From Tetrahymena thermophila SB210 (Eukaryota > Ciliophora > Oligohymenophorea > Hymenostomatida > Tetrahymenidae): a DNA stretch of 64,000 nucleotides. The stretch covers positions 1,364,001-1,428,000 of the forward strand of contig NW_002476559.1 of NCBI RefSeq assembly GCF_000189635.1, read 5' to 3'. Each line of letters begins with the position of its first letter. Within the stretch, counting starts at the first letter, position 1. Positions 13,991 to 26,294 of this stretch are shown here, one piece after another. The notes beneath the pieces were generated by a model, which was not told where the DNA came from, ran no database searches, and worked only from the letters and a program-made list of their open reading frames with translations. The translations under genes were made by a program, and so were the position numbers.

Positions 13991-14577
13991 ATTAATTTTT
14001 AAGTATTTACAAAACTAAAAATGTTCTTAATATAAAGAAATCAAATTTTATTTTTTATTAAAATTAAATTAAATAAGGAATAATCCCAAATTTTATTTTT
14101 TAGTAGAATTAATTTTAAAAATTTAAGAAAAAAGTGTAAAAATGAAAAAATGATGAACTATATTTCTGACGCCGCATTGCTAATAAATATCCTTTATATA
14201 TCATATTATTTACATCTATTATTATAAAAACCTTAAAAAAAGTAATTTAATTTATACTTATATCTATCTATATACTTTGTAAAAGAATAAATTTGAAAAT
14301 TATTATTCCTCATTTATTTCAATTTCCATAATTTAATTATTTCTTTGATTTTGCCTCTTTTCAAATATCCTTTTTTTATTTAAATTTTTTTTATATTCTT
14401 CAAAATTAATAGACATTCCTCGAGAATTGAGGAATTTTTAGATTATTTTGATAATATTTAATATACCTCAGCCATTCGTCTCAGCTACTTAAACAAGGAA
14501 TTACTATTTTTAAACACTTTTATTTGAAAATATAACATAATTTTTTATTTGAGATAGTAACACTTTTGTTATTTGTT

Positions 14578-14680
14578 AATTAAAAAAAACTTTTATTCGC
14601 TGCTAATTAAAAAACACTTTTATTAGCTACTAATTAAAAAACACTTTTATTCGCTGCTAATTAAAAAATACTTTTATTTT
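14578..14680. repeat. Short tandem repeat, unit CTTTTATTCGCTGCTAATTA
   Basis: Three to four copies of a unit of about 32 bases alternating AAAAACACTTTTATT with CGCTGCTAATTA or AGCTACTAATTA. It lies 3' of the gene ending at 14881 and shares its core with the array at 11487-11600. Confidence 0.75.
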
Positions 14681-14728
14681 TTTAGATAAAGAGAGATATT
14701 TATTTTGGGAATTAATTCAAAGATTAAT

Positions 14729-14762
14729 TGAATGAATGTATGTATGAATGAATGAATGAATC
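14729..14762. repeat. GAATG / GTATG microsatellite
   Basis: A run of GAAT and GTAT tetramers, simple repeat only. Confidence 0.8.
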
Positions 14763-14880
14763 TTTTGAATGAATTATTGATTTACAAACAAGCAGAAATA
14801 TAATGAAATATATTGTGTTTATTTTAAAATCGAATACTTACTTTTTGAATTTTTTTAATCTAATGCAAAGATATTTTTAA

Positions 14881-16710
14881 TCATTTTTTTAAAGATTACT
14901 GAATCTATTTAAGGATTTCGGACATCTCATTTTTTTGTGATAGTTCCTTCCTCAAAAATAAAATTTCATCTCTAGCTTGATTTAGAGTTTGCTCTAACTC
15001 TTTTATGTACAAATCCTTAAATATATCTGAGCTTTTCTCTTGTTGTTACATTAGCTCGTACTTTTCTTAGTTTATCTATTATAACTAAGCAATATTTTAA
15101 GATAAAATATCTTAATCAAAATCTCTTACTTCAGTCTAGGCTAATTTTTATTTCAATTCAATTACTTATTATTTTAACTCACAATTTTCTGCTATATATT
15201 AAGTAGCACTAGATTCTAAAATATTTATTTTATCTTTGTCTTTTTCTTTTTCTTTTAGAAGCTAATGATTTTTCTATTTTTATAAGTTTACTTCTTTTAT
15301 AAGCATTTTAATCTAATAGTTTGTTTATTCATTATAGACCTGTTCTTTTTCTTGCTGCATATCTACAGTTTTCATTTAATGTATATTCAGAACATGATCT
15401 TTCTACTCTTCATATTTGATATCAGAGTCACTGAGATTGATTTCTTATAACTTTGACTCACCTAGGTTTCTGCTATCATCAGTATTTTTTAATTTATTTG
15501 AAGTTATAGAATGGCATTAAGTATTATTCAGATGAATTTAAGAATTGATTTCTGATTCTTCATCATTAAAAGAATTGTTATTTTAAATAGCTTAAGCAAT
15601 ATCATTAGATTTATTTTCTTCTTTTTCTTATCTTTCTTCTTTTTTCTTTTGAACATGTTCTATTGCTACTAGTTTATTTATTTCAATAGTTTAAATAAAA
15701 TTGTTTGATTTAGTTTTTTCTTTTTCTTGTCCTTCTTCTTCTTCTTCTTCTGCTCTAGTTTCAATATTCTCTTGTGCTACTACTAGTTTATTTTATGTTT
15801 TTTATGTTGATGAATTATTTTCTGAAATATAATCATCATTAGATTTATTTAGAGATACATCTATTTTTTAATTGGTTTCTTCATTTTTTTGCAATGCTGA
15901 ATATTCCGTATTTTAATTTATTGAAGATTATTCTAAATTAAGATCTTATTATTAAGACATTATACTGCTTTCAGTATTATCTTTTAAAATACTAGGATGC
16001 CATTTATTTTATGAGGAATGAGAAGATGGTGAGGGCAGTGGATTTTATTTTTATTCATCTTGATAGCTTTTATCTGATTCTTAAACATCAAGAAAAGCAT
16101 TTTAATTTGATTCCTTTTAAGTCTATATCAACCCATTTTGGTGTTATTAATTGCTAAAAATATCAATTTAGCTATTCAATCCTCTTTAATCATTTTTATT
16201 TTATTGACTCACTTCCGTTTATGCAAATAAATTTATACTATCATTATAATTTAAGTTATTGTTGTTTTGATCTATGCAGGAAAGTATGTCTTATGAAGTA
16301 ACATCACAAGTAGTTTCTTTTTCAGACTCTTATAAGAAATCATCTTAGTTTATAAATGGATTAGGAGCAGATAAATATCTCTCTAAATCTTACATAGGAT
16401 ACCTTTAAGTAATTAATGTACTTTGAGTAGTCGGAAATTAATTAGTATGAAAAGTCTAAGGCATTATATCGCTTTATGATTTACAGAATTATTCAACTTT
16501 AAGTCTCTCTTCATAACCTCTTGAAGGAAACATATTTCTACTTTATAAGATAGTATAAATGGCTTTGTGAATTTGTTATTCGGAAGTCCATTTTTAAGGA
16601 TCTACATAGCAGCAGCATTCAAAAAATGAACCTACTCCTCGCTTTCCTCCTAAATCGCTAAGATTTTCTGAACTAAACTTTAGACCTTCCAACTAAATTA
16701 GTTAAGTCAT
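14881..16710 (-). CDS. Coiled-coil protein, 609 aa (duplicate copy B)
   Basis: The coordinates from ATG at 16710 to TGA at 14881-14883 give 610 codons; I read the start, the end and several internal parts in frame. It is the tandem twin of the gene at 11757-13616: same head (GKRGVGSF, Cys-rich patch), same Asn/Gln-rich middle, acidic blocks with a short Glu run near 15730-15755, and same C-terminal coiled coil. The middle has diverged most by indels and low-complexity changes, whereas head and C-terminal rod are close to identical, suggesting those parts carry the function. Spacing between the twins' starts is 3,094 bases and between their stops 3,124. Function unknown. Confidence 0.86.
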
Positions 16711-17633
16711 TTATGAAAAATAATTATAGCAGGTGCCGAAACTACTTCTCACATAATGAATTTTCAAATTATATCTAATGTTCCCTGTAAAATTTAATTA
16801 TAGTATAAATTATTTTATTTCTTTAGTCTTAAAGAGAAAAAGAAAGAAAGTATAATTTTCTTTAATAAAAAATATAAAAATAAATAATTATTCATTACTT
16901 TATTCCATTTACTCTAAATCACCTAATTCTTAAATCAATCAACTTATTAATAAATCTATCAATAAATTTAAATAGAATTTAAGAAATTGTATCTAACAAT
17001 TGAATAATAAATATGTATGTTTTCGTGCTAAAAATTAATTAGCATCAGAAATTAATTATTAAAGAGATATTGATTGAAAACCTTTAATTAATTTTTAAGT
17101 ATTTACAAAACTAAATAAAAATTTAAAGAAATCAATAAGTAAAAAAATATACTTTTTTATTAAAATTACATTAAATAAGGAATAATCCAAAATTATATTT
17201 ATAAGTTGAGTTAATATAATTTAAATATTTAAGAAAACATTTGCAATAAAAACTAAATAAAAACTATATTTTATTTTTAAATTAGTATGATTTAGACAAA
17301 TCTTTAATTATTATTTAGATAATGAATGGTGAGTAAAAACTATTGTTTGTTAAATCAAGTTGATAATATATGGAAAAATGGTCAGCTAGTTATATAAAAT
17401 GTTTTGTTTATCTTGATTAACTTAGATTTCATTTAACAAATAACAAATATTCTAAATAATTTAAATATACAACAGCACTATTTATTTTATTTTTATTCAA
17501 ATAATATAGTCTTTTTAAATTTGAATTATAAAATATTTTATTAGGATTTTATATTTTAATATTAGTTACTTTTTAAAAAAATGACTAATAAAAATTTAAT
17601 GATTTAAAAAAGTTAATTAATTTATTTCTTTAT
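16711..17633. other. Intergenic, AT-rich, upstream of copy B
   Basis: The first 370 bases match the upstream region of copy A. Beyond about 17100 the similarity fades into AT-rich sequence. No gene is seen. Confidence 0.6.
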
Positions 17634-18665
17634 TCATTTAAGATCTACAATCAAACAGTTTTTTAGTATGTCCTAAAGTTATGATTTAATGTGTTCAATC
17701 ATATCAATCAGTTGTTCATTTGATTTTTCCTTCAAATCTTTAATAGATTCTATTAATTCTTCTAATTTTTCTTTCTAATGAGAATTGCTTCTCATATTTT
17801 CAATTAATTATTCATTTCCTATCTCATTTTTTAATTATATGGATTATTTTTAAGAATTTGAATCTTCTTTATCAGATTTTTCTGTTTATATGATATTCTT
17901 ATTTTTCAAATCTTCGTCTTCTTCTTTGGATTAATCAATTTGCTATTAGTAATGATTATTATTAAAAGATTAGTTTACTTATTTTTATTAATACTATTAA
18001 TTTGTTTCATGAATATGATTATTCTAACTATTTGAAGTAATATCAAGTTAATTACTCTAATTCTGACTTGGATTTTTGCTTTATTATTTATTTTCAATCT
18101 CATTTTCTTATTATATTTAAATAACTTAACTACTATTATTAGTTAAATCATATGAACTATTTTTACAACTTTTTTTTGAAAGCTCTCTTTAGTTTTAATT
18201 TTCTACAATTTAGAGCAGCTATGAGGTATTAGTTTCATTAATCAAAGAATTATTTGCATGTTGAACTTAGCTTTATTTAAAATTATTGTTAATACTTTAA
18301 TTAGTATCTAAATTTAATTCTTAAGAACTTTGGTTAGCTAAATTATTTGAAATTTATAAGTTTTGGTATTCAATAAATTCTATTTTCTTATATTTAGCAT
18401 TTGAAGTAGTTGGGAACAGTTTTAATTTTTCTAATCTTTCTTCTAGTTATTTAAGAAGATTCATTTATGATAAATTGCCATAATATTTACCCGATAGATC
18501 TATATATGTTCCAATTCCTTAAATACCATATGTATTTAATTCTTAATCAGGAAATGAAACATTTAAATCTTAGGTGACCTCTCTTAGCTTAGTTAAATAA
18601 TATTCAGGTTTTTTAAATTCAGTCTTTTTGTATTAAATTTTCACTTTAAATTCTAATTATTCCAT
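17634..18665 (-). CDS. Small coiled-coil relative, 343 aa, intronless
   Basis: The frame from ATG at 18665 to TGA at 17634-17636 gives 344 codons. The head (residues 1 to about 90) contains YGIQGIGTY, matching GKQGVGSF of the duplicated genes in position and pattern (GxQG[VI]G[ST][FY]), followed by a Leu-rich helix (NLLKQLEERLEKLKLF). The middle is Asn/Gln/Ser-rich. The last 60 residues form a Glu/Lys coiled coil (EKLEELIESIKDLKEK). It is about half the length of its neighbours, with a short rod. It looks like a diverged member of the same local family. Function unknown. Confidence 0.85.
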
Positions 18666-19864
18666 TGCAACAAGTTTGTTTGTTTACTTCTACTTTATTT
18701 ACAAATTAATTAATTAATAAATTATTATTTATTAATTTTTTCATTACATAGATAGATACATTTATATGAAAATTAAAATACTTTTATTCTATAAAATACT
18801 TTTATTTTTTATATAAATGATTTAATAAAAAAATTATTTCTAAACAAATATTTTTAAGTTAAATAAATATTTTTTAATTTGATGGATATACAATATATTT
18901 AATTTAAAATAAGAAATTTTTAGCTTAACTGCATTAAAAGCTCCTTTTTATGATATTTTAATCATTTTTAAAAGTAAAATACAAAAATAAAGTTGATTCA
19001 ATTTTATTAAAAAAAATATATATTGAATAAGCTGACTTGTAATTTATCTGCATTGAATTATCTTTTAAATTATTTTAAATTTACAAATAAGATAATTTAG
19101 TCACAAAACTTATTAAATTTATTTGAAAAGTCATACTAATTAATATATAGGATAATCTCATTAATAAATCCTACTCCTATTAATTTCTCAAATTAAAAAA
19201 TTGGTTTTAAAAAAAAATAATATAAACATGATATTTTCTATTTTTTTTAATAGCTAGAAAAACTATAAATTTAAAGTATATCAAATTTTTTTTTTATTTT
19301 AGAATTCTAATAAAATTTTACAGTTATTATTTACAAACACTTAGAAAAATAAACTATTTATATTTGAAATTTTTGAGAAATATGTTTTTAAAAGAAAGTA
19401 GGTACTATATGAGATTTGTTTGCATTGTTATTATAGTTAAAAAATATCAAAAAATCTTAAATTATGAGATTAACGTTTAAAAAATAACCTTGCCTCAAAG
19501 AAAATTCAAATTAAAATTACAGGTTTTTATTTTTTAATATTTTATATGTAGTAAATAAAAATATGGAATGGCAGAGATAGTTAGCTAGTATCTAATACAA
19601 AGTAGAAATTGTGTGGAATTCAGATAGTTTTATATTCCCAGTAGTAAAAATATTAATTGTGATTACAAATATTATAAAAACAAAATCCACTAAATGAACT
19701 TTGAATATAAAGCACAATTACTTTTTAATAAGTGCTATTATTTATTTACATAGTAATGTTGATAGTGTTTTTGAATAAAACTTTATTTAATTAATTTTGG
19801 GATTATCAAAATTTATAAAGATTTTATAAGGAATTAATACTATTTGCTAATTAATAGTAATCAA
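18666..19864. other. Divergent intergenic region (shared promoter space)
   Basis: Separates the minus-strand coiled-coil gene from the plus-strand kinase gene, so it should carry two promoters. It is very AT-rich. Two CTTTTATT units at about 18780-18810 resemble the core of the arrays near the coiled-coil genes. Nothing else is recognised. Confidence 0.55.
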
Positions 19865-22800
19865 ATGAACAAAGAAGCAGAAAAAAATACAAGCGAAATT
19901 AATTAAGCTTATTAGGATTCAATACAATCACATAGTTTATAAGATGAGCAGATTAAAAAAAGCTCAAATGAAAAGATTTCTTAGCCATAATCTACAAGCA
20001 ATATATACCTTTAGATAATGAGCGATAAAAGACTTAATGAAAAATAATTGTAGAGAAGATCAAATAACTCAGTAAGGATGTTTAGTAATAGTCATATTCA
20101 AGATGAATAATCTGCTTAAACTAATATACAAAAATAGGAGAATTAAGGATAAACAAATGAATAAACTTAAGTTAGATAAAAGAAATAGGTTGATACATTT
20201 AATGAATTATAATAAGAAGATTCTTCATCGCAATCATCATCTTCTTCTAAGTCAAATTCTTCTTCAGATAGCGAAAGCGAAGCAGATAAAGATGAATCTC
20301 CTTCAAATGAATAGATTATAGATAATTAAAAAAATAGATCCTAAAGCAATTCAAGCTAAGATTCAAATAATAATAATATAAATTAATAAAAAAGCTGCAT
20401 GAACTAATAAAGTTTGTATTATATATAAAATACATAAACTGATTAATCTATGAGTAGCGTAAATTAAGATGAAGTTTTAGAAATGTTTAATTATTAAAGC
20501 TCTAATTACATTCCAAAATAAATAAGTTGCTAATAGTTTTATTCTTAATCGTGCAGTTAAATTCCGCTTCATTAAGCAGTCTAAGATCAAAAATACAAAG
20601 TATCAATTGAATATAAATGTGGATAAATAAATGAAGAAGGTGATAACTATGAAGAAAATGATTATCTAAAGAACAGCATGTAGATTAATAACGAAACAAA
20701 TAGCTTATTGTAATTTACTATGTTTAAATATTATTTTTTTAATTTATTTATTTTTTGATAGAATTCTTAATTGGTTAAAATTTTAAGGTATCTATAACAA
20801 TAATAATTGCTACCAATATTATTTATTCAAAGTAAATTGAGAGACAAATAGATAAATACTCTTAAAAGCAAAAAATATCTTCTAATTCAGATTTAATTCA
20901 CTCCTAAAAATTAATTAAAAAATTAATTTATTCTTCTATCTACTTTCGATTGATTTTGGTCGATAAAAAAAAACACCTCAGAACAATAAATCTAAAAAGC
21001 TTCATAATCAATTTTAACTTATTTAAATTTCTAATCATCAAATTTTATGCTTTTTTAAAGTGGATTTATGCTCAGAAAAGTCAAATCCAAAATAATTGTA
21101 ATTAACTTCTAATAAAAGCGTTCTAAAACAAGCTTTAAAATTTATTTAGTGCTTAGTTTAATTTTTAAATTAGTAATGAAATTATTTGAAATATTAAAAT
21201 TTGTTAAAATAAAAGAAGAAAAATAAGTTTTTACTCAAAAAATTTCATTAAATTGCTAGTTTTAAAAAAAAATAATAATAGAGAAGAGCATAAATTGCTT
21301 TTAAACATTAGTTTTATTGAAAAAGGGCATTTAAATTTATAGAAATTTACTTTGAAAATAGTTATTATGTTTTGAAGTAGAGTTGATTAATATATTCTTT
21401 TGAATGAAAAAAATTAGAGAGTATTTGCTTTAATTGTAAAATATAGACAAACATATTTCATTCAATAAAAACCATTTGGTTTAAACGTGAAAAAAAAATT
21501 GCTTCGAATTAAAGTTATATAATTGTATGAAATAATTCATAATATTATTATTTTTATTAAATAAGATCTTAAAATTTGAGAAATGAGAAAAAAGATAAAA
21601 ACTATTTTATGTTTTTTTTAATCAAAAAATAGAATCATTTTTTTTTATTAATTTAGGAATTCCAGGGAAATGAAAAAAAATCTCACGAAGGTTAGTGAAA
21701 TTAGTGAGAAAACTCCAAATGAAGAAGATTAGCATAGTTTCAATTAGAGTTAATATCACTAAAATTCAAAGAAACTAATGACACTTTTACCTAATATGAA
21801 TGAAGGAGACGAATTAACACTAGATATGCTCATTGGAGAAATGCAAAAATAAATTTCAATAGGTACAAATGAAAGTTCAAGAAATAATTCTTAAAGAGAA
21901 ATTCCTGCAAGCTGTGAAGAAATACACTTTCCTAACTCTCATAATAATGAAATGGGTAGAAACCCTTCTCAATAAAGGAACTCAAACAATAACATTAAAT
22001 AAATTGCTCGTAATGATAGATAAAGATAAGGTTTTAATGACATGTTTTACTTCTCTGACTAGATAAAAATATTGGAAAACATTGTCAAGCTAGAAAATCA
22101 TATTATGACTGAAGAAGTCAAATAAAAAATAAAAGCAGCTATTAGAAGACATTTTATATTTTCAAATTTAGAAGAGCAGCACATGAATCAAGTAGTTAAC
22201 AAAATGTTTGCATGCACCTGCAAATAAGGAGAATTTATATTTGAACAAAATGATGAAGCCTCACTATTTTTTTTCATTGAACAAGGAAATGTTAATATAA
22301 AAATTAACAAAGAATTCAAAAAGTGTTTAGATGAATTTACTTCCTTTGGAGAGTTAGCTTTGCTTTATAACTCCCCAAGATCAGCTTCTGCTTAGGCTGC
22401 TTAGGATGGTGTTTAATTAATTCTTTGGGCTATTGATCGTGTTACCTTTCTGTAAAATTATATTCTTATTATAATTTATGCTCATTTTATCATTAATAAT
22501 AAAATATTGCAAAAAATCAAATTATATTATGATTTATTGATTGATTGGATTGATTCATTAAAATTATTTATAAATATTTTAAAAAATAGAAATGTCATCA
22601 AACACATAAATTAGTAAGACCTAGAAGTTAATAGGAAATTTTTAGAAAATGTTTCATTTTTCTCCAACTTTACTCATGAACAAAAGGATTTGCTTGCTTC
22701 TTAATTTACCTATCAAAAATTTCATAAGGGAGAAACAATTGTCAACATAGGAGATGATGCTAACTCTTTTTATATAATTAAGTCAGGCTAAGTTAGCATT

Positions 22801-25635
22801 ATAAGCTAAAATTAGATAGAAGAAAGATAGCTTCAAGTAATTAAAAACTCTAAATTAAGTTAAATTTTAAATATTTTTTATAATTTAATTAGAGTGGTGA
22901 TTGGTTTGGTGAGAGTAGCTTATATTTAAATAAGAGTATTAGGACAAGGACTGTCTAGGCTAAGTAATTTATTAGCTTTTTTATGATATTTAGTTTATTT
23001 ATTATTGTTTAATAATTTAATATTGTTAATATTTTAAAGGAGCTTTGATGTAATTTTGCTTGCTCTATCTAGAAAAGCTACATAGGAAATATTAGGAGAT
23101 AAAATTTAATATCTAGCATTCAGAAATCTAATGAGATGGGCATTTGAGAAAGATAAAATTTTATGCAAACTCATAACTATGCAAAGAGAGAAACTTTTTA
23201 GCCATTTGAACATTAGAAAGGTGATGGATAAAGAAGAAGTCATTAATCAAGCTCGCCCAAACTAAATTTGTGTAATTTTGGAGGGAATTCTAGTATAAAA
23301 GGTAATTAATTAATTTATTTATTCAGCTTTTTTGAAATGGTGAGTGAATGATGCTATGTAAATATTTATATTTTAAAATAGTCTAACAATACTATGTACG
23401 AAAAAGCTTAAGTGGTAGGCAGTATGTGCTTGATAGCAAATTAATATACTGACAATTAATTAGTTTTCTCAGAAAAAGAGTCGCTAATAGCTGAAATTAG
23501 TAAAGAATAGATCGAAACTCTTCTTGGAGGTTCCTATGAACAGCTTGTAACTAGAAACAGAAAGAGTCATGAAAATTCTGTCTATTTCAGCAAGGGCAGT
23601 GATAAAAAACTATGTGAAGATGATGATTTACTTGGATTGAGGAACATGAAATTGATGGATTTAGTTTATATAAAAGAGCTTGGAAGAGGAAATTTTGGTT
23701 CAGTTAATTTGGTTTTTAACAACATTCAAACTCAAGATTTTACAACAAATAATAAAAGAATAAGCACACAACAAGATATAAATTAGAATTTTAATATAAG
23801 AAAGAGCAAATATTCTTAAAAAAATCCAGAAATTTAAATACAAAAGAAATCAAATAAATTTAATGAGAAATAAAAAGATAGACTATTTGCAATGAAAGTG
23901 TTCATAAGCAATTACATATTTTAAAGAGGGATCGAAAAATACATTCTTCGTGAAAAGAGTACTTTATAGAAATGTAACTTTCCTTTCATAATGAGGTATT
24001 ATCGTTCCTTTTATGATAACTACCATATCTATTTTATGAACGAATTCATTAATGGGATGGACTTTTTCACAGTCATGAGAGAAGTGGGTCTATTCAATAA
24101 ATAATAGGCATAGTTTTACACCGCATTCATTATACTCACATTGCAGTACCTAAATAATTAAGGTAAATTTAATTAATTTTTCATATTAATTATTTAATAT
24201 TAGATTTCAAAATTTAGAAAATGATAAATAATAAATAGTTAATTTATTTTAGTTACCTAATTATTAATTTATTAATTTTAGGTTTATTTATTTTTTAAGA
24301 TAACAAAAATTAAATAATTTTTTTAGTTAGATTATAAAAATTTAATTCTTAAATTGAAAATAAATGGTTTGTTGAATGTATGTTAATTAATCAACTAACT
24401 ATTTAAAAATTTTAGGAATCGTATATAGAGATTTGAAACCAGAAAATATACTAATAGATCATGAAGGATGGCCGAAATTAGTAGATATGGGTACAGCTAA
24501 GTACCTTTATGATAAAAATCAGTAATTAACCAGAACATATTCACTAGTTGGTAATAAAATTAAAATCTTTCTACTTCATTTTTAAATCAGAGTTTTTGTA
24601 AATGAAATTTTTTTAGATAACATATATATGACATGACACATGAGATGTTTATTTTCATTTATATTTTAAATTTTTAGTTTTCTTTAAATATTTTGATTTC
24701 TGTTTATTTTTATTTAAAAATAATAAATCTATAATATTAATAGTCCAAAATTTATTGTTTTTTATTAATTTTTTGCAATTTTTAGCTTTTTTATATTGAA
24801 TTCATGATAAGTGAGTATGTGAATGAGTGTGAAAGTAAATAGTAATCATAGTATTTTAATAGTTTTTATCTTATTTCAATATAAATTAAAAAAAAATCAA
24901 TTGAAAGCTTTTTAAATTTCATTTTTTTAAAGATAATAAAATTAAATCAAGTTTTACTATTGACTTACTTACTTACTTTCTTCATAAATAAATTGATATC
25001 CTGAAAAACATTTTTTGAATTATATTGATTTTTTCTCAAACAAAAAATCTAGGTACTCCTCATTACATGGCCCCTGAAGTAATTTAGTAGAAAGGTTATG
25101 GATTTGCTGTAGACATTTATTCTCTAGGTGTTATTTTATATGAATTACTAGTTGGATATTTACCATATGGAGAAGATGTAGATGATCCTATTGAAGTTTA
25201 TCAATTAATTCTTGAAGGAAGGCTAGGGTATATCAATCATATTTTATTAATAAATTGATTATTTATTTATTTAATAAATTAATTAGATTTCCAAATCACA
25301 TGAAAAATAGACTCAGCGATAAAAAATTGATTAGTTAACTAATGGCAAAATCACCAGAAGTTCGTTTAGGTGGTTCTTATGGTGCACTGAAATCTCATGA
25401 GTGGTTTGAAGATTTTGATTGGGATATATTTTTTAATAAGTAAGCAACTCCTCCATATATACCTCCAAAAAATAAATTATCTTCAGACTAATTTATTGAA
25501 GGTCAGATTCAAAATAATTCTAAAAACTCTTTCTAAACAATTATGATGATTTAAAGTGCCTAGTCAGGTAGATATGCAAAAGATTTTAAAATAACATAAA
25601 AACAAAGGGAGTTTTTAAATAACTTTAATTATTGA
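19865..25635 (+). CDS. Cyclic-nucleotide-dependent (PKG-type) Ser/Thr protein kinase, 9 exons, about 1,219 aa
   Basis: Phase-consistent exons: 19865-20709, 21657-22451, 22590-22836, 22893-22963, 23040-23301, 23382-24162, 24416-24550, 25053-25227, 25287-25635. Exon 1 encodes a Ser/Gln/Asn-rich acidic N-terminus. Then follow cNMP-binding domain A (phosphate cassette [18 protein letters not shown]), domain B ([19 protein letters not shown]) and a third, degenerate domain lacking the cassette. The AGC kinase domain shows the Gly loop LGRGNFGSV, Lys in FAMKVF, catalytic YRDLKPEN, activation end [10 protein letters not shown] and an AGC tail (RLGG...[13 protein letters not shown]). Odd points: the metal-binding DFG reads DMG, and about 60 Lys/Asn/Gln-rich residues are inserted between the Gly loop and the Lys strand. 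PKGs phosphorylate Ser/Thr when cGMP (or cAMP) relieves autoinhibition. Exon 1 could instead be a separate 297-residue gene (frame closes at 20758), since the first intron is long (947 bases). Confidence 0.92.
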
Positions 25636-25974
25636 AAATTTCAGCTTCTTTTTTAAATTTTAAAATATTTTTCACAAAAATTTAAAAAAAACACTCAAAT
25701 AAATAAACAAACAAACAAAAAAACCAATAACTAAATAACTAACTAACTAAATAAATAAATTGAATGTAAATAATATTAAAATAATAATCATATTATCAAT
25801 AAATAAATGAATAATTAATTGCTGAAGATCAATTTTACTTAAATTGTATTAATAGTTTAATTAAAATTATATAAATACTATTTATTTGCCATGCATATAT
25901 ATATCATATAGGTCTTACTTATATTTTGTGTTATATATTTATTTACCTAGATCACTCATTTAATAAAAATATAT

Positions 25975-26006
<32 letters not shown>

Positions 26007-26294
26007 ATACAAATTTAATAAACTATTTCACTATTTATCAAAAAACTTTACTTTTATGATATTTTTTTTGTAAAATTAATGATTATTAATTTATTTAATA
26101 AACAATTTGAATCTTTTTAATAAATTTATCCTCTTATTGTATTAAATAAATATTATTTTTTTATGTTATATTTTTATTATCTAATTAAATTGTTAAAGTT
26201 AATTTATTTTAAGATTAAAGTATTAAATAAATTTAAATACAAATAAATTATTTTGATTGCAATTAAATAATTAAAATAAATAAATTTAGTTTTT
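25636..26294. other. Convergent 3' intergenic region
   Basis: Lies between the stops of the kinase and channel genes. It contains AAAC/AAAT runs near 25690-25760 and a TCTA microsatellite. Both 3' UTRs and poly(A) sites must lie here; no gene is seen. Confidence 0.6.
25977..26006. repeat. (ATCT)n microsatellite
   Basis: About seven perfect ATCT tetramers. Confidence 0.9.

Larger units (their letters stand above)
13617..14880. other. Intergenic, upstream of copy A, holds repeats
   Basis: The half next to 13616 is conserved with the DNA upstream of the paralogue (16711-17100). The half next to 14880 contains the CACTTTTATT repeat block and a GAATG/GTATG run. No gene is seen. Confidence 0.6.

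Noticed and set aside
14578..14680. Possible CRISPR-like spaced repeat
   Set aside because: Units are contiguous without unique spacers, in eukaryotic DNA, with no cas genes.
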